Assembly (NCBI RefSeq): GCF_026914185.1
Contig: NC_070563.1
Location: 1,674,001-1,738,000, forward strand
From: Puccinia triticina
Taxonomy: Eukaryota > Basidiomycota > Pucciniomycetes > Pucciniales > Pucciniaceae
Direction of reading: 5' to 3'
DNA length: 64,000 bases
The position numbers were made by a program, and so were the translations under genes. The notes under the pieces were generated by a model. It ran no database searches. It had not been told where the DNA came from and saw nothing but the letters and a program-made list of their open reading frames with translations. Positions 1-10,535 of the stretch are shown here, piece after piece; position 1 is the first letter of the stretch, and each line of letters starts with the position of its first letter.

Positions 1-465
1 CGGGACTCGGCGGCTGAGAGCTTGAAACTCAGAAGGCACGCGGGGAAGTGATCAATAAGCTTTTGATATCTATTTGCTGGGACTCGGGGTTGTGACGGAT
101 GATCTGAGCTGAAAATTATGGTTCAGACGAAGTCCATGCCGCCCCATCCTCTAAGTTCCAGCTGAACTCAGAGTCTGGGGACTGTGGCATGCTGCGGACA
201 AGTCATCATACACCCGCGCGCACAAGCGCGCAACAACAACAACAACAACAGAAGAGAAAAGAAGCAAGAAACAACAGCAACAGAAGAAAACCAACCCTCC
301 GCATAACAAAAACCTTTCCAACGCGCGCCTTTTAGAAATAGAAGAACATAAGACAGAAAAAAGAAAATGAAAAGCAACAAACAAACACAAAAGAAATCAA
401 GGCCTAATCCTGAAACGTCTTGAGGAATCCACCGCGCGCTAATTGACCTTGACACCCATGAGTTG
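1..465 (+). repeat. Dispersed repeat family A, copy 1
   Basis: No coding frame is convincing here. The stretch contains a GTCATCAT word, a GC-rich CGCGCGC-type segment, a short CAA microsatellite (about 228-250) and then a long purine-rich tract. The same order of segments recurs on the same strand near 50,300-50,560 and as reverse complement near 47,880-48,060, so this is a dispersed repeat, perhaps an LTR or leader fragment of an unrecognised retroelement. It directly abuts copia reverse transcriptase coding sequence at about 470-530, so it probably marks another insertion or truncation. The left end lies outside the window. Confidence 0.5.
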
Positions 466-470
466 ATGTC

Positions 471-832
471 TTGATGGCTGAAAAGTTGAGGGATCCACTG
501 CGCCATGGGCGCCACGAAAAAATTCACCACACCGTTTGTCCTGAAAAGTACTCATATTTGACTACGGACCCTGGCTTGTTCAAACAAGCTATGGCTTCAG
601 CTGATCAACAAGGCTGGAAGAAAGCAACTGATGAAGAACTGATGAACATTGAGAGTCACGAAGTCTGGGAAGACATGTTCGCAACTCCCGAACTATTTTT
701 GTACACACTATGGATTTTCAAGACAAAGCCGGCGACGCTCTCAGCTGCGGAAAGAAAGAAGGCAAGGCTGTGTATACAGGGCTTTAAACAGGTGGAAGGA
801 CTAGACTACGGTGACACATTCGCTCCGACCGG
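471..832 (+). pseudogene. Ty1/copia pol fragment, start of reverse transcriptase
   Basis: The frame reads copia-type sequence leading into the reverse transcriptase: a WKKATDEELMNIE segment, then the family hallmark KARLCIQGFKQVEGLDYGDTFAPTG. It is cut at 832 by the TG end of a solo LTR and resumes at 2438 in the copia RT frame (FTTLLMILMFAIDKHLPIRQFDVKSAF region, quoted in parts). Gag, protease and integrase are absent from the window. The first 60 or so bases of the frame may already belong to the flanking repeat. Family assignment is strong; the element is dead because of the insertions. Confidence 0.85.
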
Positions 833-1150
833 TGTAGGGACTCTTGTGGGACACTAAATGTTTATTTGGTGAAAATATCCTCTGAGGGGGAAATAAATTG
901 CTAATAGGTTGAAAGGCTATTACAACTTACGGGTGGTTTGAAAGACCTGCCCCTCTAATGGTACTATGCAAATAACTAAGAGTCTTGTAATCAATATTTA
1001 TAAAGATGTGGCTGATTCCAAGATAGATCTTACTTTTGTATAGTAATCTCTATCAGACCTAGATTCCTCAAATCACTATTCTTGCAGATCTGTTACAACT
1101 TCTGATGCTGGAGGGATAATGTAATCCAGTGGGATCAATTATGTAAAATA

Positions 1151-1362
1151 CAATTGTTGTTGATGTTGGGTTGTTGATGAGAAGTTTGGTAATGATCTCT
1201 TCCTTAAGCAATCTCTTGATAAGGCACTTTAATCAATACTAGAGCTCCTGGTTGCTACTACACTACTACTACTTGTTATAATTGTTGTTGATGGAGTTGG
1301 TAATAATCTCTTCCTTAACAATCTCTTGATAAGGCACTTTAATTACTACTAGAGCTCCTGAC
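1151..1362 (+). repeat. Degenerate tandem duplication inside solo LTR
   Basis: Two copies of a roughly 110-130 bp segment, each carrying AATTGTTGTTGATG, ATCTCTTCCTTAA, CTCTTGATAAGGCACTTTAA and ACTAGAGCTCCTG in the same order. A short ACT/CCACTA simple-sequence tract follows (about 1360-1440). Confidence 0.75.
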
Positions 1363-1627
1363 TACTACTACTACTACTGACTCAAACTTAACACTACCAC
1401 TACCACTACCACTACCACTAAAATACCACTAAACTACCACTGTAACTAAACTAACCACTGTGACCAAACCTCTGTAGGCTGATCCTAACTAAACTAACTA
1501 ACCACTTGTGACCAAACCTCTGTAGGCTGATGGGGAAAAGATCTGATGAAGGGGGGAAAGAGGCCTCCTTATATATTGAAGGGTGAGGGAATTTAGCTCC
1601 AGGGGAACTCCTTGTGAGGGCTATTTT

Positions 1628-1785
1628 CTGCAGGGGATATCAGTTGCACAGCAAGATATGCATGTGTTGCACTGCCTGCCAAACAATTAGGTAATGGATT
1701 CTGCAGGAGGGGATATCAGTTGCACAGCAATATATGCATGTGTTGCACTGCCTGCCAAAGAATGATGTAATTGATTCTGCAGGCA
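1628..1785 (+). repeat. 75-bp tandem duplication inside solo LTR
   Basis: Two near-identical units starting CTGCAGG and sharing GGGGATATCAGTTGCACAGC and ATGCATGTGTTGCACTGCC. Spacing is about 72-75 bp. Confidence 0.8.
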
Positions 1786-2437
1786 GGCTCCTTGAACACC
1801 TTATCTGCCTGCATATGCTGCACTGCATGATATCATGTGTTGTTAGGTGACCCAAACAACCTTCCGTAACCTACCATATGCCTGCATGTCCAGCTGTTGC
1901 CTTCTTCCATCCAGAATATTGGGGGTCAAAGCCTCTCCTCCCACCTTGCTCCATCCTTCCTTCTTCCTCCTCCCTAATTAATACTTACATCCATATCCCA
2001 TCCTACTGAATCCTAGACCCTTATAAAGTAATATACCACCCTTATAAAGATAATATACCCTTACAACATTGCCTTACTTGATACACCACACCATCCTCCC
2101 TTCCATTCCTGGTTGAGACATGTGCTCCCAATACCTTCCACCTCTTCTATTGATAACATCCTTCCACCTCCCTGCCATCCTACCTAGTCATGGTCCTCCA
2201 TTCCATCCCTGATCATGCCGTCCATCCTACATGATCCTAGTCTGCCGTTCCGTCCGTGCTAATACTATCCCTCATCCATCTGTCTGTATCTGTAATGAAT
2301 CCATTCCTCCCATCAACACATACACTGCTTGTATTATATATAACTTCCTCCTCTTATAATGAATGATAGCTGTATCTATGCTGTCTCAATACCTCTGCAA
2401 TGTGCTTTTGGCATTGTCACACCAATGGAGCACCACA

Positions 2438-3672
2438 CCGGCAAGTTCACTACTCTCCTGATGATTCTCATGTTTGCCATAGACAAACATCTTCCAATTC
2501 GACAGTTTGATGTGAAAAGTGCATTTCTCTATGCACCTCTTAAGGAAGAACTTTACATTAAAACCCCTGAAGGTTCTTCAATAAAAGCTCCTTTTCTTCA
2601 ACTAAAGAAATCTCTCTATGGATTGAAACAAGCTCCCGCAAATTGGTACAATACGCTGACTACGTGGTTTGAAGACATCAATTTTTATCAATCCACCTCG
2701 GACCCTTGTTTGTTCATTCACAAAGACAAAAATTCATTTATATTCTTTCATGTTGACGACCTTATTGTTGTCGGAAATGTAGAAGCTTTTGAAGAACTGT
2801 TCCTGCACCGCTTTCCTAATTCTACGGCTCACGATCCTGATACCTTGCTTGGAATGGACGTTGAATTATCAGAAGATTGTATCAAATTGTCTCAAGAAAA
2901 ACTGATTGAAAAAGGGCTCAAGATTCTGGGACTCACCGATTGTCGATCTCTGGCTACTCCAATGTCTGTGGCAGTTCAACTTAAACCAGCAACACCGGAA
3001 GAAAGAATTGAATTCAAGAAACTGAAAATCAACTACAGGACTTACACCGGAATGCTCAACTATCTATCATGCCGCACACGACCGGATCTTGCTCCAGCGG
3101 TATCAATTCTCTCGAGCTTTAACAACGAACCTGGAATTACACACTGGAATGAAGTGCTGCATGTATGGAGATACATCTCAGGAACAAGACATCTACATCT
3201 AGCGCTGAGGCCCAACCAAGAAGATAACTCAAAATCTATTCAACACTATACCGATGCAACATGGGCGGATGATCTAGAAACACGCCTCTCAAGAAGTGGA
3301 TCAATCTGTTTTTGGAAGAGCTGTCCGGTTGCGTGGAACAGCAAGAAACAGAAAAACATCACACTGTTGTTGACTGAAGCTGAACTCAACGCGCTGTCAG
3401 ACGGAGTTCAAGAAAATCAGTGGATTGAGTTCCTGGCAGAGGAGCTATGGAATGAAAATCTCAATCCGTCAATGTTTCATGTGGATAACAAAGGCTTAGT
3501 TGAAAAGGTTGATCACTTTGGCTCGAATTTGAAGACGAAACATCTAGACATCAAGATAAAGTGGCTAAGAGATCTGAAGAATAGAAATGAAATTGGGGTA
3601 ACTCTCGTCCCGTCTGAAGATATGATAGCGGATGCTCTGACAAAAGCAAGCACCTCAGAGTCCCTCAACCGC
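2438..3672 (+). pseudogene. Ty1/copia pol fragment, reverse transcriptase and RNase H
   Basis: Continues the copia frame after the solo LTR. RT landmarks in order: QFDVKSAFLYAPLKEELYIK, KKSLYGLKQAPANWY, and the catalytic FHVDDLIVVG (HVDD in place of YVDD). RNase H follows with HYTDATWADD, LLTEAELNAL, the FHVDNKG box and KHLDIKIKWLRD. It ends in DALTKASTSESLNR, where Gypsy1 is inserted after the CCGC target. The remaining codons are found beyond Gypsy1 at 14153-14198. No internal stop is present, so this copia copy was fairly young when it was interrupted. Confidence 0.9.
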
Positions 3673-4633
3673 TGTGGTGCTCCATTCCAAACCACAAGTA
3701 GTATTTTATTGCTTTTCTTTACATATTTCATCATTACAGTTCCCATTTCCCCATAACCCTTCACAAATACTTCATTATTATTGCATATTCAGATTCTACG
3801 CCAAATTTTACCTATAGTCACTCATACACAGTACCCCCTTATCTTCAATGGTTCAGTAGTTATATAAGGATATAAGACTTACAGACAACCTACATTCTTC
3901 ATTAGTTACAATACTCATTTCATTAGTAACCTACTTGAATCATTACAGTAAATTCCTTTTACATATTTTTTCTCACATACTAAACCCTTTACATACATTC
4001 CTCATTATGTACTATGCCTATTGTACACATTACATCATTGGATCTGTGCTTACCTCTTTCAGTAGTGCTCATCATTACAAGTAGTTACTATGTTCTCATC
4101 ACTCTTCCCCATTAGTACATTCTTTTATTCCCATAACCAGCATTCCCCTTTCAGCATTGCTCATCATTACATACTGTTACTATGTTCACATCACTCTTCC
4201 TCATTTGTACAACCTTCATTCTCATAGCCAGAACTCCTTATTGTCTGTGCTCATCCTTCCTTCATATAAGAACTGTCTTTCCCCCCTCACTTGTACCTTA
4301 TGCAGAATTTATAGATAATTTTAGATACAGAAATTATAAAGTGCCCATTCTCATCAACCCCTTGCCATTGAACCTTGCCATTGCATTCCCCACACTCATC
4401 ACTCCTCCAACTCTCTTACCCTCAGTAGTCAGTAGTTAAAGCTCATAGTACTAGCTCCTAAGATCAAGCAGAAATCAGCCACACCTTTTCTTCTTTTTCT
4501 TGGTGTTACTCTCATCCCCTCAGCATTAGTCAGGAAGGCAGCCTTATCAGCACCCTTGCATAGCTTACATTAGTACTAGTGTTGCTATCCATTTCCCTTC
4601 CAAGCTCTATTCTCCCCCTTGAGTAGTTCCACA
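3673..4633 (+). repeat. Gypsy1 5' LTR (961 bp)
   Basis: Begins TGTGGTGCTCCATTCC and ends GAGTAGTTCCACA, with TGTGG/CCACA inverted ends. It aligns without gaps to 13192-14152. Confidence 0.95.
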
Positions 4634-4635
4634 AG

Positions 4636-4653
4636 TGGTGTCCCAACAGTGGC
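4636..4653 (+). other. Gypsy1 primer binding site
   Basis: TGGTGTCCCAACAGTGGC starts two bases after the 5' LTR, the usual place and TGG start for a primer binding site. The priming tRNA was not identified. Confidence 0.6.
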
Positions 4654-4857
4654 TTTTCTATACTTCAGATATCTTCAGCTCTAGTAACACTCTTACCATC
4701 AGCTACATACTACTTCACCTACACTCCTCATACTCCTTTCTTTACAAATCAACTCCCTGCTTTTAGAATCAACTTCAACCAACAGTAACACTATCAGCAT
4801 CTCCACTATCAACCTTCAACACCCTTCAGATTTAGAGTCAACTTATCTGCTTCAATC

Positions 4858-7275
4858 ATGTCTGCCCAAGGATCCCCCAACACCAATGTTGCTCCCAGTC
4901 TTTACCCTCCAGTGGATCCTTCCAGTAATGCTGCAGTTCAGGACTCCACCACTTCCAACACTGGTCAGACTCAGGTTCCTCCCAATGGTCCAGGTTATCA
5001 ACCTTCTTCCAATGCTCCAGATCCCCAGGGTTCTTCTACTCCACAAGTCAACTCCAGTTCTTACAGACCTCCACCTGGACCTCAGACTTCCAGTATCCCT
5101 AGATACACAGGATATAGAGATACCAATCAGCTTTCAGAAGATTCAGAAGATTTAAATGCACCACCACCCCGCTTTCCCAGGTTCCAGAGCCAAAGGGATG
5201 ACTCAACACACTCCACCAGGTCCAACACTCACTTTTTAAATAAGGAACCAGCTGTGCCTAGGTATCAGGATCCTGTCAGCAGAGGAGTAAAGATCAAACC
5301 CATGGATCAGGAGCCCTTCTTTGATGGAACCAACATGCCTGTGGAGAAATTCATTAGAAGGTATGAAAGTGCTGGAAGAGATGATGGTGCTAACTCTAAA
5401 GAACTGGCTGGACAAATCATTGCTTTTATCAAAGGGTTGGACCTTAAGGATGAAGTGGAAGACATGTCAGGCCATGAAAACTTGGATTGGGAAACCCTGA
5501 AGAAACAGTTACTCACCAGATTTGGAACCTCTCAGCCATTGGTCAGATATACCAGGGAGGATCTCAGGAAACTAGTTTACAAATCAGCTCAGGATGGAGG
5601 AATCAGTACCTTGGAAACCTTCAACACATTCAGAAACAAGTTTGAAACCATCACTCACTACTTGGTAAGAATGGGGTACAGTACCAGCCTGGAGGAATTC
5701 AGACACCTTCTTTTGGAAACTCTTCACAAGGATCTGGATCAAAGGGTTACTAGGAGCTTGATGAAGGACAATCAAATGCTAGCCTCAAAGGATGGAGGTG
5801 ATATATTTCCAGACACTGAAACTCTTCTTACCTACATTCACCAGGAAGTCTACTCAAGATCAGTGGTCAACAGAAGGACTGAATGGAGGGCAGAAGAGAA
5901 ATTCACTTTGGACAACTCACCTAGGACCTCCAAACCCACACCTGCTACTCAGGGAACTGCTCCTACTGCTTCTATTTCTCTGGACAAACAAGTGGAACTC
6001 CTTACCAAACAACTTGCATCCCTTACTGCTGGCAAAGGACTACCTCCCCACATGGACAAACCTGCTAGGACCTGGCCATTCAAATGCTATTATTGTCATC
6101 AGGAAACCCATGGAACCAACAGCTGCTCTCAACTTGCCCAGGACATGTCTAGTGGTGCTGTTATCAAGGATGGAAGAGATTACAGACTTCCAGACAAATC
6201 AGTTATTCCCTGGATTCCAAGCAGACCAATCAGAACCCCAGTGGAAGAGTACTCTAAAACTAGGCTCACATCTTCTTTTGGCCAACTAGAGGAGGACCCA
6301 GTCTATTATCAAACCCATAGTTATGAAGCAGACCTTGGAAAGAGGACTAGAAACAACTCTAAGGATCAGGATGAAGAGGAATCAGCCAAGGCAGACAAAA
6401 GGATCAGGAAGGAGAAACAGGACCTAATGGACATGGATACAGAGGACTTACTTCACATGACACAGCCCCCTACTCCTAGTGCTTCCAAATCCCCTACTTC
6501 AAAAGGCTCCCCTCAGGTCAGATTCCAGGATAAGGACAAGGATTCAACCACTGCACCTAAGGACAAACCAGTTAAGAAAACCTATTTGGAAAAGACTTTG
6601 GCCAAGGAGTACCCAGGAATTGAAGAGGAGGTGGCTAGTAGGATGTTGACTGCAGGAAAGATGGAGTTGGCCTTTGGAGAAATCTTTGCTATATCACCAG
6701 GAGTTACTGACTGTATTAGGAAGAAGATAACCAACAGAAGGGTCCCATTGGATGGTGTCAAATCAGCAAACTTCACAGACATGGAGGATGGAGAAGAACC
6801 AGCACAGGAGCAACCCACTACTCACAACTCCTGCCCCCTTGGATACATCACCATCACTATTGGAGGAGAGAAACATCAAGCACTCTTGGATACTGGCTCT
6901 ATGGTCAACATTATTCCTGAAACTCTTGCACATAAACTTGGATTGGTACTCACTGCTAAATCTATGAAGCTCAAAGGAATTGGAGGCCACCTTACTGATA
7001 TACCTGGAATTGCTGAAGATGTGGAGGTAACCATTGGGAAAGTAGTCAGGACAGTTCATTTCTGGGTAGCCAAAGGACCAGTTCAGATGATTATTGGAAA
7101 GCCTTTCTTGATGGATGTCTCAGCTAACATCAACTACAATGGAGCCAGAGGAGAAGCACTTTCAATCATGGATTCAGCTGGTCAGACTTTTTTGGTTCCA
7201 ATCATACTCCCCAGTAATCAGAAGTGGGAAACCAGCATACCTTCCAATTCTGGACTGGTAAATTTTTTAGATTGA
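4858..7275 (+). CDS. gag: Gypsy1 Gag-protease polyprotein (805 aa)
   Basis: ATG at 4858, stop TGA at 7273-7275. The first 140 or so residues are Pro/Ser/Gln-rich and disordered. A retrotransposon gag (capsid) domain follows at about 145-330, with FIRRYESAGRDDG and WETLKKQLLTRFG. A CCHC zinc knuckle, CYYCHQETHGTNSC, lies near residue 420, then a charged linker. The retropepsin-like aspartic protease near 670-780 shows ALLDTGSMVNIIPE with the catalytic DTG. The frame is unbroken, which fits a young element. It should form the virus-like particle and process the polyprotein; pol is in the -1 frame and overlaps its 3' end. Confidence 0.93.
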   Translation: MSAQGSPNTNVAPSLYPPVDPSSNAAVQDSTTSNTGQTQVPPNGPGYQPSSNAPDPQGSSTPQVNSSSYRPPPGPQTSSIPRYTGYRDTNQLSEDSEDLNAPPPRFPRFQSQRDDSTHSTRSNTHFLNKEPAVPRYQDPVSRGVKIKPMDQEPFFDGTNMPVEKFIRRYESAGRDDGANSKELAGQIIAFIKGLDLKDEVEDMSGHENLDWETLKKQLLTRFGTSQPLVRYTREDLRKLVYKSAQDGGISTLETFNTFRNKFETITHYLVRMGYSTSLEEFRHLLLETLHKDLDQRVTRSLMKDNQMLASKDGGDIFPDTETLLTYIHQEVYSRSVVNRRTEWRAEEKFTLDNSPRTSKPTPATQGTAPTASISLDKQVELLTKQLASLTAGKGLPPHMDKPARTWPFKCYYCHQETHGTNSCSQLAQDMSSGAVIKDGRDYRLPDKSVIPWIPSRPIRTPVEEYSKTRLTSSFGQLEEDPVYYQTHSYEADLGKRTRNNSKDQDEEESAKADKRIRKEKQDLMDMDTEDLLHMTQPPTPSASKSPTSKGSPQVRFQDKDKDSTTAPKDKPVKKTYLEKTLAKEYPGIEEEVASRMLTAGKMELAFGEIFAISPGVTDCIRKKITNRRVPLDGVKSANFTDMEDGEEPAQEQPTTHNSCPLGYITITIGGEKHQALLDTGSMVNIIPETLAHKLGLVLTAKSMKLKGIGGHLTDIPGIAEDVEVTIGKVVRTVHFWVAKGPVQMIIGKPFLMDVSANINYNGARGEALSIMDSAGQTFLVPIILPSNQKWETSIPSNSGLVNFLD
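7260..7266 (+). promoter_or_regulatory. Candidate -1 ribosomal frameshift site between gag and pol
   Basis: In the gag frame the bases read A AAT TTT, an X-XXY-YYZ slippery heptamer, followed by TTA GAT TGA (stop). A -1 slip here carries the ribosome past the stop and into the pol frame (FRLRPGF). A downstream pseudoknot was not modelled. Confidence 0.65.
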
Positions 7276-10200
7276 GACCAGGTTTTCAGTTCCCTTCCCT
7301 TACAACTGCAACCCTGGAAAACAACCAAAAGCAACAAACTGTAGTCACTCATTCAGCAAAGTATAAATCAACTCTAAAAAAAATAAAACCAGTAAACCAA
7401 CCAATGCCATTATCTCTCAATCCCCCATTATCAAGGCCACCACTCTCCAGAGATCCTTACCTCACTCCTTTGAACCCATTTCCTCCATCATTCACTCCTA
7501 CCTCTAAGATTACTCAAGAAAGGCTGGACCTCATCAACTTTGGACCTCCTGGATGGCTCTCTCCTCAAGAATATCTCCTGCTGGTATGGATAATTGTGAT
7601 TAGACAAGGTGCTTTGGCTTTTGTGGAAACAGAAAGAGGCCTTCTTAAACACACCTATGGACAGCCTTATATTATTCCAGTCATTCCCCATGAACCTTGG
7701 CAACAGAAACCAATTCCAATTCCTGCACCCATCAAGGACCAGGTTATAGAATTGGTAAGGGAAAGACTCAGCACTGGCCTCTATGAACAATCCTTTTCCA
7801 GTTATTCCAGCCCTATATTTTGTGTAAAGAAGCAGGATGGTAAGCTCAGAATTGTACATGACCTTCAGAAACTCAACAAAGTCACCATTAAGGACGCTGG
7901 ACTACCACCAAAGACAGAGGAACTCATTGAATCATTCACTGGAAGGGCTTGCTATGGACTAGGTGATATTATGGGAGGATATGATGAAAGAGAATTAGCT
8001 CCAGAATCCAGACCTTTGACCACCTTTGAAACACCCCTTGGAAGATTTCAACTTACCAGATTACCCCAAGGAGCCACCAATTCAGTTGCAGTTTACCAGG
8101 CCCAAATGATGTGGATACTACAGGATGAATTACCTCAACATATGGGAATCTTTGTGGATGATGGAGGTATAAAAGGACCAACCTCTGACTACAATGAAGA
8201 AACTCTAAAGGACAACCCCCAGATCAGAAGATTTATCTATAAATATGCCATTACTCTGGAAAGGATTCTTTTCAGGATTGAAGAAGCTGGACTCACCATC
8301 TCTGGGAAGAAATTTGCTTGCTGTGTACCTGCTCTGGATCTGGTTGGCCATGTGGTTTGTAAGGAAGGCAGAAGGATATCCATCAAGAAGCTCAACAAAA
8401 TTGAAACCTGGCCAACTCCCACCACTCCTTCAGAAGTCAGAGGATTCCTAGGTATCTGTGTATATGTTAGAATGTTCATTAAAAATTACTCAACCCTAAC
8501 TGCTCCACTCAGAAGACTCACCAGGAAGGACTCCTCTTGGGATTGGACTGAAGATTGCCAGGATGCCTTTGAGGACCTTAAAAGGATTGTTGGAACTGAT
8601 ATCACCCTAAAGAAATTGGACTATGGACCTGATGCTGGCTTAATCAAACTCTCAGTGGACTCCAGTGTTATTGCTGCAGGTGCTGTTCTTACTCAACAGG
8701 ATTCTGATGGATTGGATAGGCCTGTGTTATATGAGTCAGTAGTCTTTTCACCCAGGGAATCAAAGTACTCACAATCCAAATTAGAACTCTGTGGTGTTGC
8801 CAAGATCCTCAAGAAACTTCAAACCAAACTGTGGGGTCAACATTTTCAACTCAGAGTGGATGCCCAGTGCCTTATTGGAATGATCAACAACCCTTCACTT
8901 CCCAATGCCCCTATGAACAGATGGATTGGATTTATTCAGTTATTCTCCTATGACCTTGTTCACACTCCTGGAAAAACTTTTACCTTACCTGATGGACTTT
9001 CAAGAAGACCCCCTGATTCTGATGAAGATGATTGTCCTAGCTTTGATGAAGATGAAACCTGGATCAAACCTCATCCTGGATTTGGAACTAAACATTCTTC
9101 TTTTGGCCTGCTTCTGGGGACATCAGCTCAGTTGGGGGAGGGGGTAAGTAACTTGCAGCAAGGAATTTGGAAGCATCTCCAGGAATACCTTTCAACCATG
9201 AACAAACCTCCAGGATGCAGCAGCCTGGAATTCAAGCAAATTTTGCACAAATCAGCCAACTTCTTCCTTTCCAATGAAGTCTTGCACAGGATCAACAAAC
9301 CATTCTCCCAGATAGTAGTCACCTCTCCTTCAGCTCAGAAATCCATCCTCAATTCCCTTCATGAATCCTTAGGCCACAGAGGTATTGCTGAAACCTACAG
9401 AAGAATTAAACTCAGATTTTGGTGGCCAGGACTCAAAATAGGTGTTACCAAGTGGGTCCAGTCTTGTGAAGCTTGCCAGAAGAGGAGTTCAAAATTGCCA
9501 ATGGAACCCAAGAAACCTACAGGAGCAGCAACCATCTTTGGAAGAGTCAGTTTGGATACAGTTCACATCAAAGCTGGCAAATGGAAGTACCTGGTAATTG
9601 CAAGAGATGACCTTTCTGGATGGGTAGAGGCAGTTGGACTAGAAAAGATTCAGGCAAAGAAAATCTCTCAGTGGTTCTTGGACAACTGGATCTACAGATA
9701 TGGAGCCCCTTGGTCAGTCACAGTGGATGGAGGCTCTGAATTTGGACAACAATTTCAAAAATCCCTTCTGGAATCTGGAATCAAAATCAAAGTCACCACC
9801 CCTTATTATCCTGAAGCAAATGGTATGGTAGAAAGAGGACATCAGGCAATTAAGGATACCTTGGTCAAGCTCTGTGGAAAAGAAGGCAAGAAGTGGAGGA
9901 ATTATTTACCTTTAGTTTTATTTGCAGACAGAATTTCCACCAAGAGATCAACTGGTTACTCACCTTATGAGCTAGTTCTTGGACAGCCCCCCATCTTACC
10001 CATTGATTTAGAATTGGAAACCTTCTTTGGAGTGGATTGGTCAAAGGTAGAATCAACTCAGGATCTTTTATTGGCTAGGACTCAGCAGCTTGAAAACAGG
10101 GATACCATCTTGCAGCAAGCACACCAGCAGCTTATGGATTCCAGGAAGAACTCTGTGGACTATTGGAACAAAAAGAAAACATCAAGGCAGCCACTAAAGA

Positions 10201-10394
10201 AAGGTCAATTAGTAGTAGTGTATAATAAATCTTTGGACTCTCAGTTTGGCAAGCTCTTTGAAAATAAATGGAATGGCCCTTACAGAATCAAGGCTCAAAA
10301 TCCAGGAGGATCTTATATCTTGGAAGAATTAGATGGCAAAGAACTGGCCAGAAGGTTTGCTGCAACTCATGTCAAGGAATACCACTCCAGGTAA
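7266..10394 (+). CDS. pol: Gypsy1 Pol: reverse transcriptase, RNase H, integrase
   Basis: Open without stops from 7224; effectively read from 7266 after the -1 shift. The RT shows KKQDGKLRIVHDLQKLN, LPQGATNSVAVYQ and the catalytic FVDDGGI. RNase H follows (KLSVDSSVIAAGAVLTQQ, then SKLELCGVAKIL). The integrase has an HHCC zinc site (HESLGHRG with CEACQKR), and D,D-E residues in VSLDTVHIKAG, VTVDGGSEFG and VERGHQAIKD. The C-terminus ends FAATHVKEYHSR with no chromodomain. Odd points: GDIMGGYDE where DLxSGYHQ is usual, and no in-frame ATG is needed if frameshifting is used. All catalytic residues look intact. Confidence 0.93.
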   Translation, partial: FRLRPGFQFPSLTTATLENNQKQQTVVTHSAKYKSTLKKIKPVNQPMPLSLNPPLSRPPLSRDPYLTPLNPFPPSFTPTSKITQERLDLINFGPPGWLSPQEYLLLVWIIVIRQGALAFVETERGLLKHTYGQPYIIPVIPHEPWQQKPIPIPAPIKDQVIELVRERLSTGLYEQSFSSYSSPIFCVKKQDGKLRIVHDLQKLNKVTIKDAGLPPKTEELIESFTGRACYGLGDIMGGYDERELAPESRPLTTFETPLGRFQLTRLPQGATNSVAVYQAQMMWILQDELPQHMGIFVDDGGIKGPTSDYNEETLKDNPQIRRFIYKYAITLERILFRIEEAGLTISGKKFACCVPALDLVGHVVCKEGRRISIKKLNKIETWPTPTTPSEVRGFLGICVYVRMFIKNYSTLTAPLRRLTRKDSSWDWTEDCQDAFEDLKRIVGTDITLKKLDYGPDAGLIKLSVDSSVIAAGAVLTQQDSDGLDRPVLYESVVFSPRESKYSQSKLELCGVAKILKKLQTKLWGQHFQLRVDAQCLIGMINNPSLPNAPMNRWIGFIQLFSYDLVHTPGKTFTLPDGLSRRPPDSDEDDCPSFDEDETWIKPHPGFGTKHSSFGLLLGTSAQLGEGVSNLQQGIWKHLQEYLSTMNKPPGCSSLEFKQILHKSANFFLSNEVLHRINKPFSQIVVTSPSAQKSILNSLHESLGHRGIAETYRRIKLRFWWPGLKIGVTKWVQSCEACQKRSSKLPMEPKKPTGAATIFGRVSLDTVHIKAGKWKYLVIARDDLSGWVEAVGLEKIQAKKISQWFLDNWIYRYGAPWSVTVDGGSEFGQQFQKSLLESGIKIKVTTPYYPEANGMVERGHQAIKDTLVKLCGKEGKKWRNYLPLVLFADRISTKRSTGYSPYELVLGQPPILPIDLELETFFGVDWSKVESTQDLLLARTQQLENRDTILQQAHQQLMDSRKNSVDYWNKKKTSRQPLKKGQLVVVYNKSLDSQFGKLFENKWNGPYRIKAQNPGGSYILEELDGKELARRFAATHVKEYHSR

Positions 10395-10535
10395 AAACAA
10401 TAAATAAGGAATAATCAATTCATTTCTCTTCTCTTTTCTCTTTCTCATCTTCTTACACAATAACATAAAAACAAAATAAAATAAAATCTATAAACAAATC
10501 GGAAATAAATCAATAAAAATCAGTTTCAAACACTC
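10395..10535. other. Gypsy1 spacer after pol
   Basis: A/T-rich sequence between the pol stop and the 3' end of the antisense gene. Nothing else recognised. Confidence 0.5.

Larger units (their letters stand above)
833..2437 (+). mobile_element. Solo LTR (1.6 kb) inserted in copia RT
   Basis: Begins TGTAGGGACTC and ends GCACCACA, giving canonical TG...CA LTR termini. It interrupts the copia RT frame exactly: removing it and one copy of the flanking CCGG (829-832 and 2438-2441) restores APTG followed by K-F-T-T. There is no coding capacity inside, only A/T-rich sequence with internal duplications and CCACTA-type simple repeats, so a solo LTR left by LTR-LTR recombination is the best reading. 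Its internal sequence does not obviously match the Gypsy1 LTR. Orientation is uncertain, since both ends begin TGT when read inward. Confidence 0.75.
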
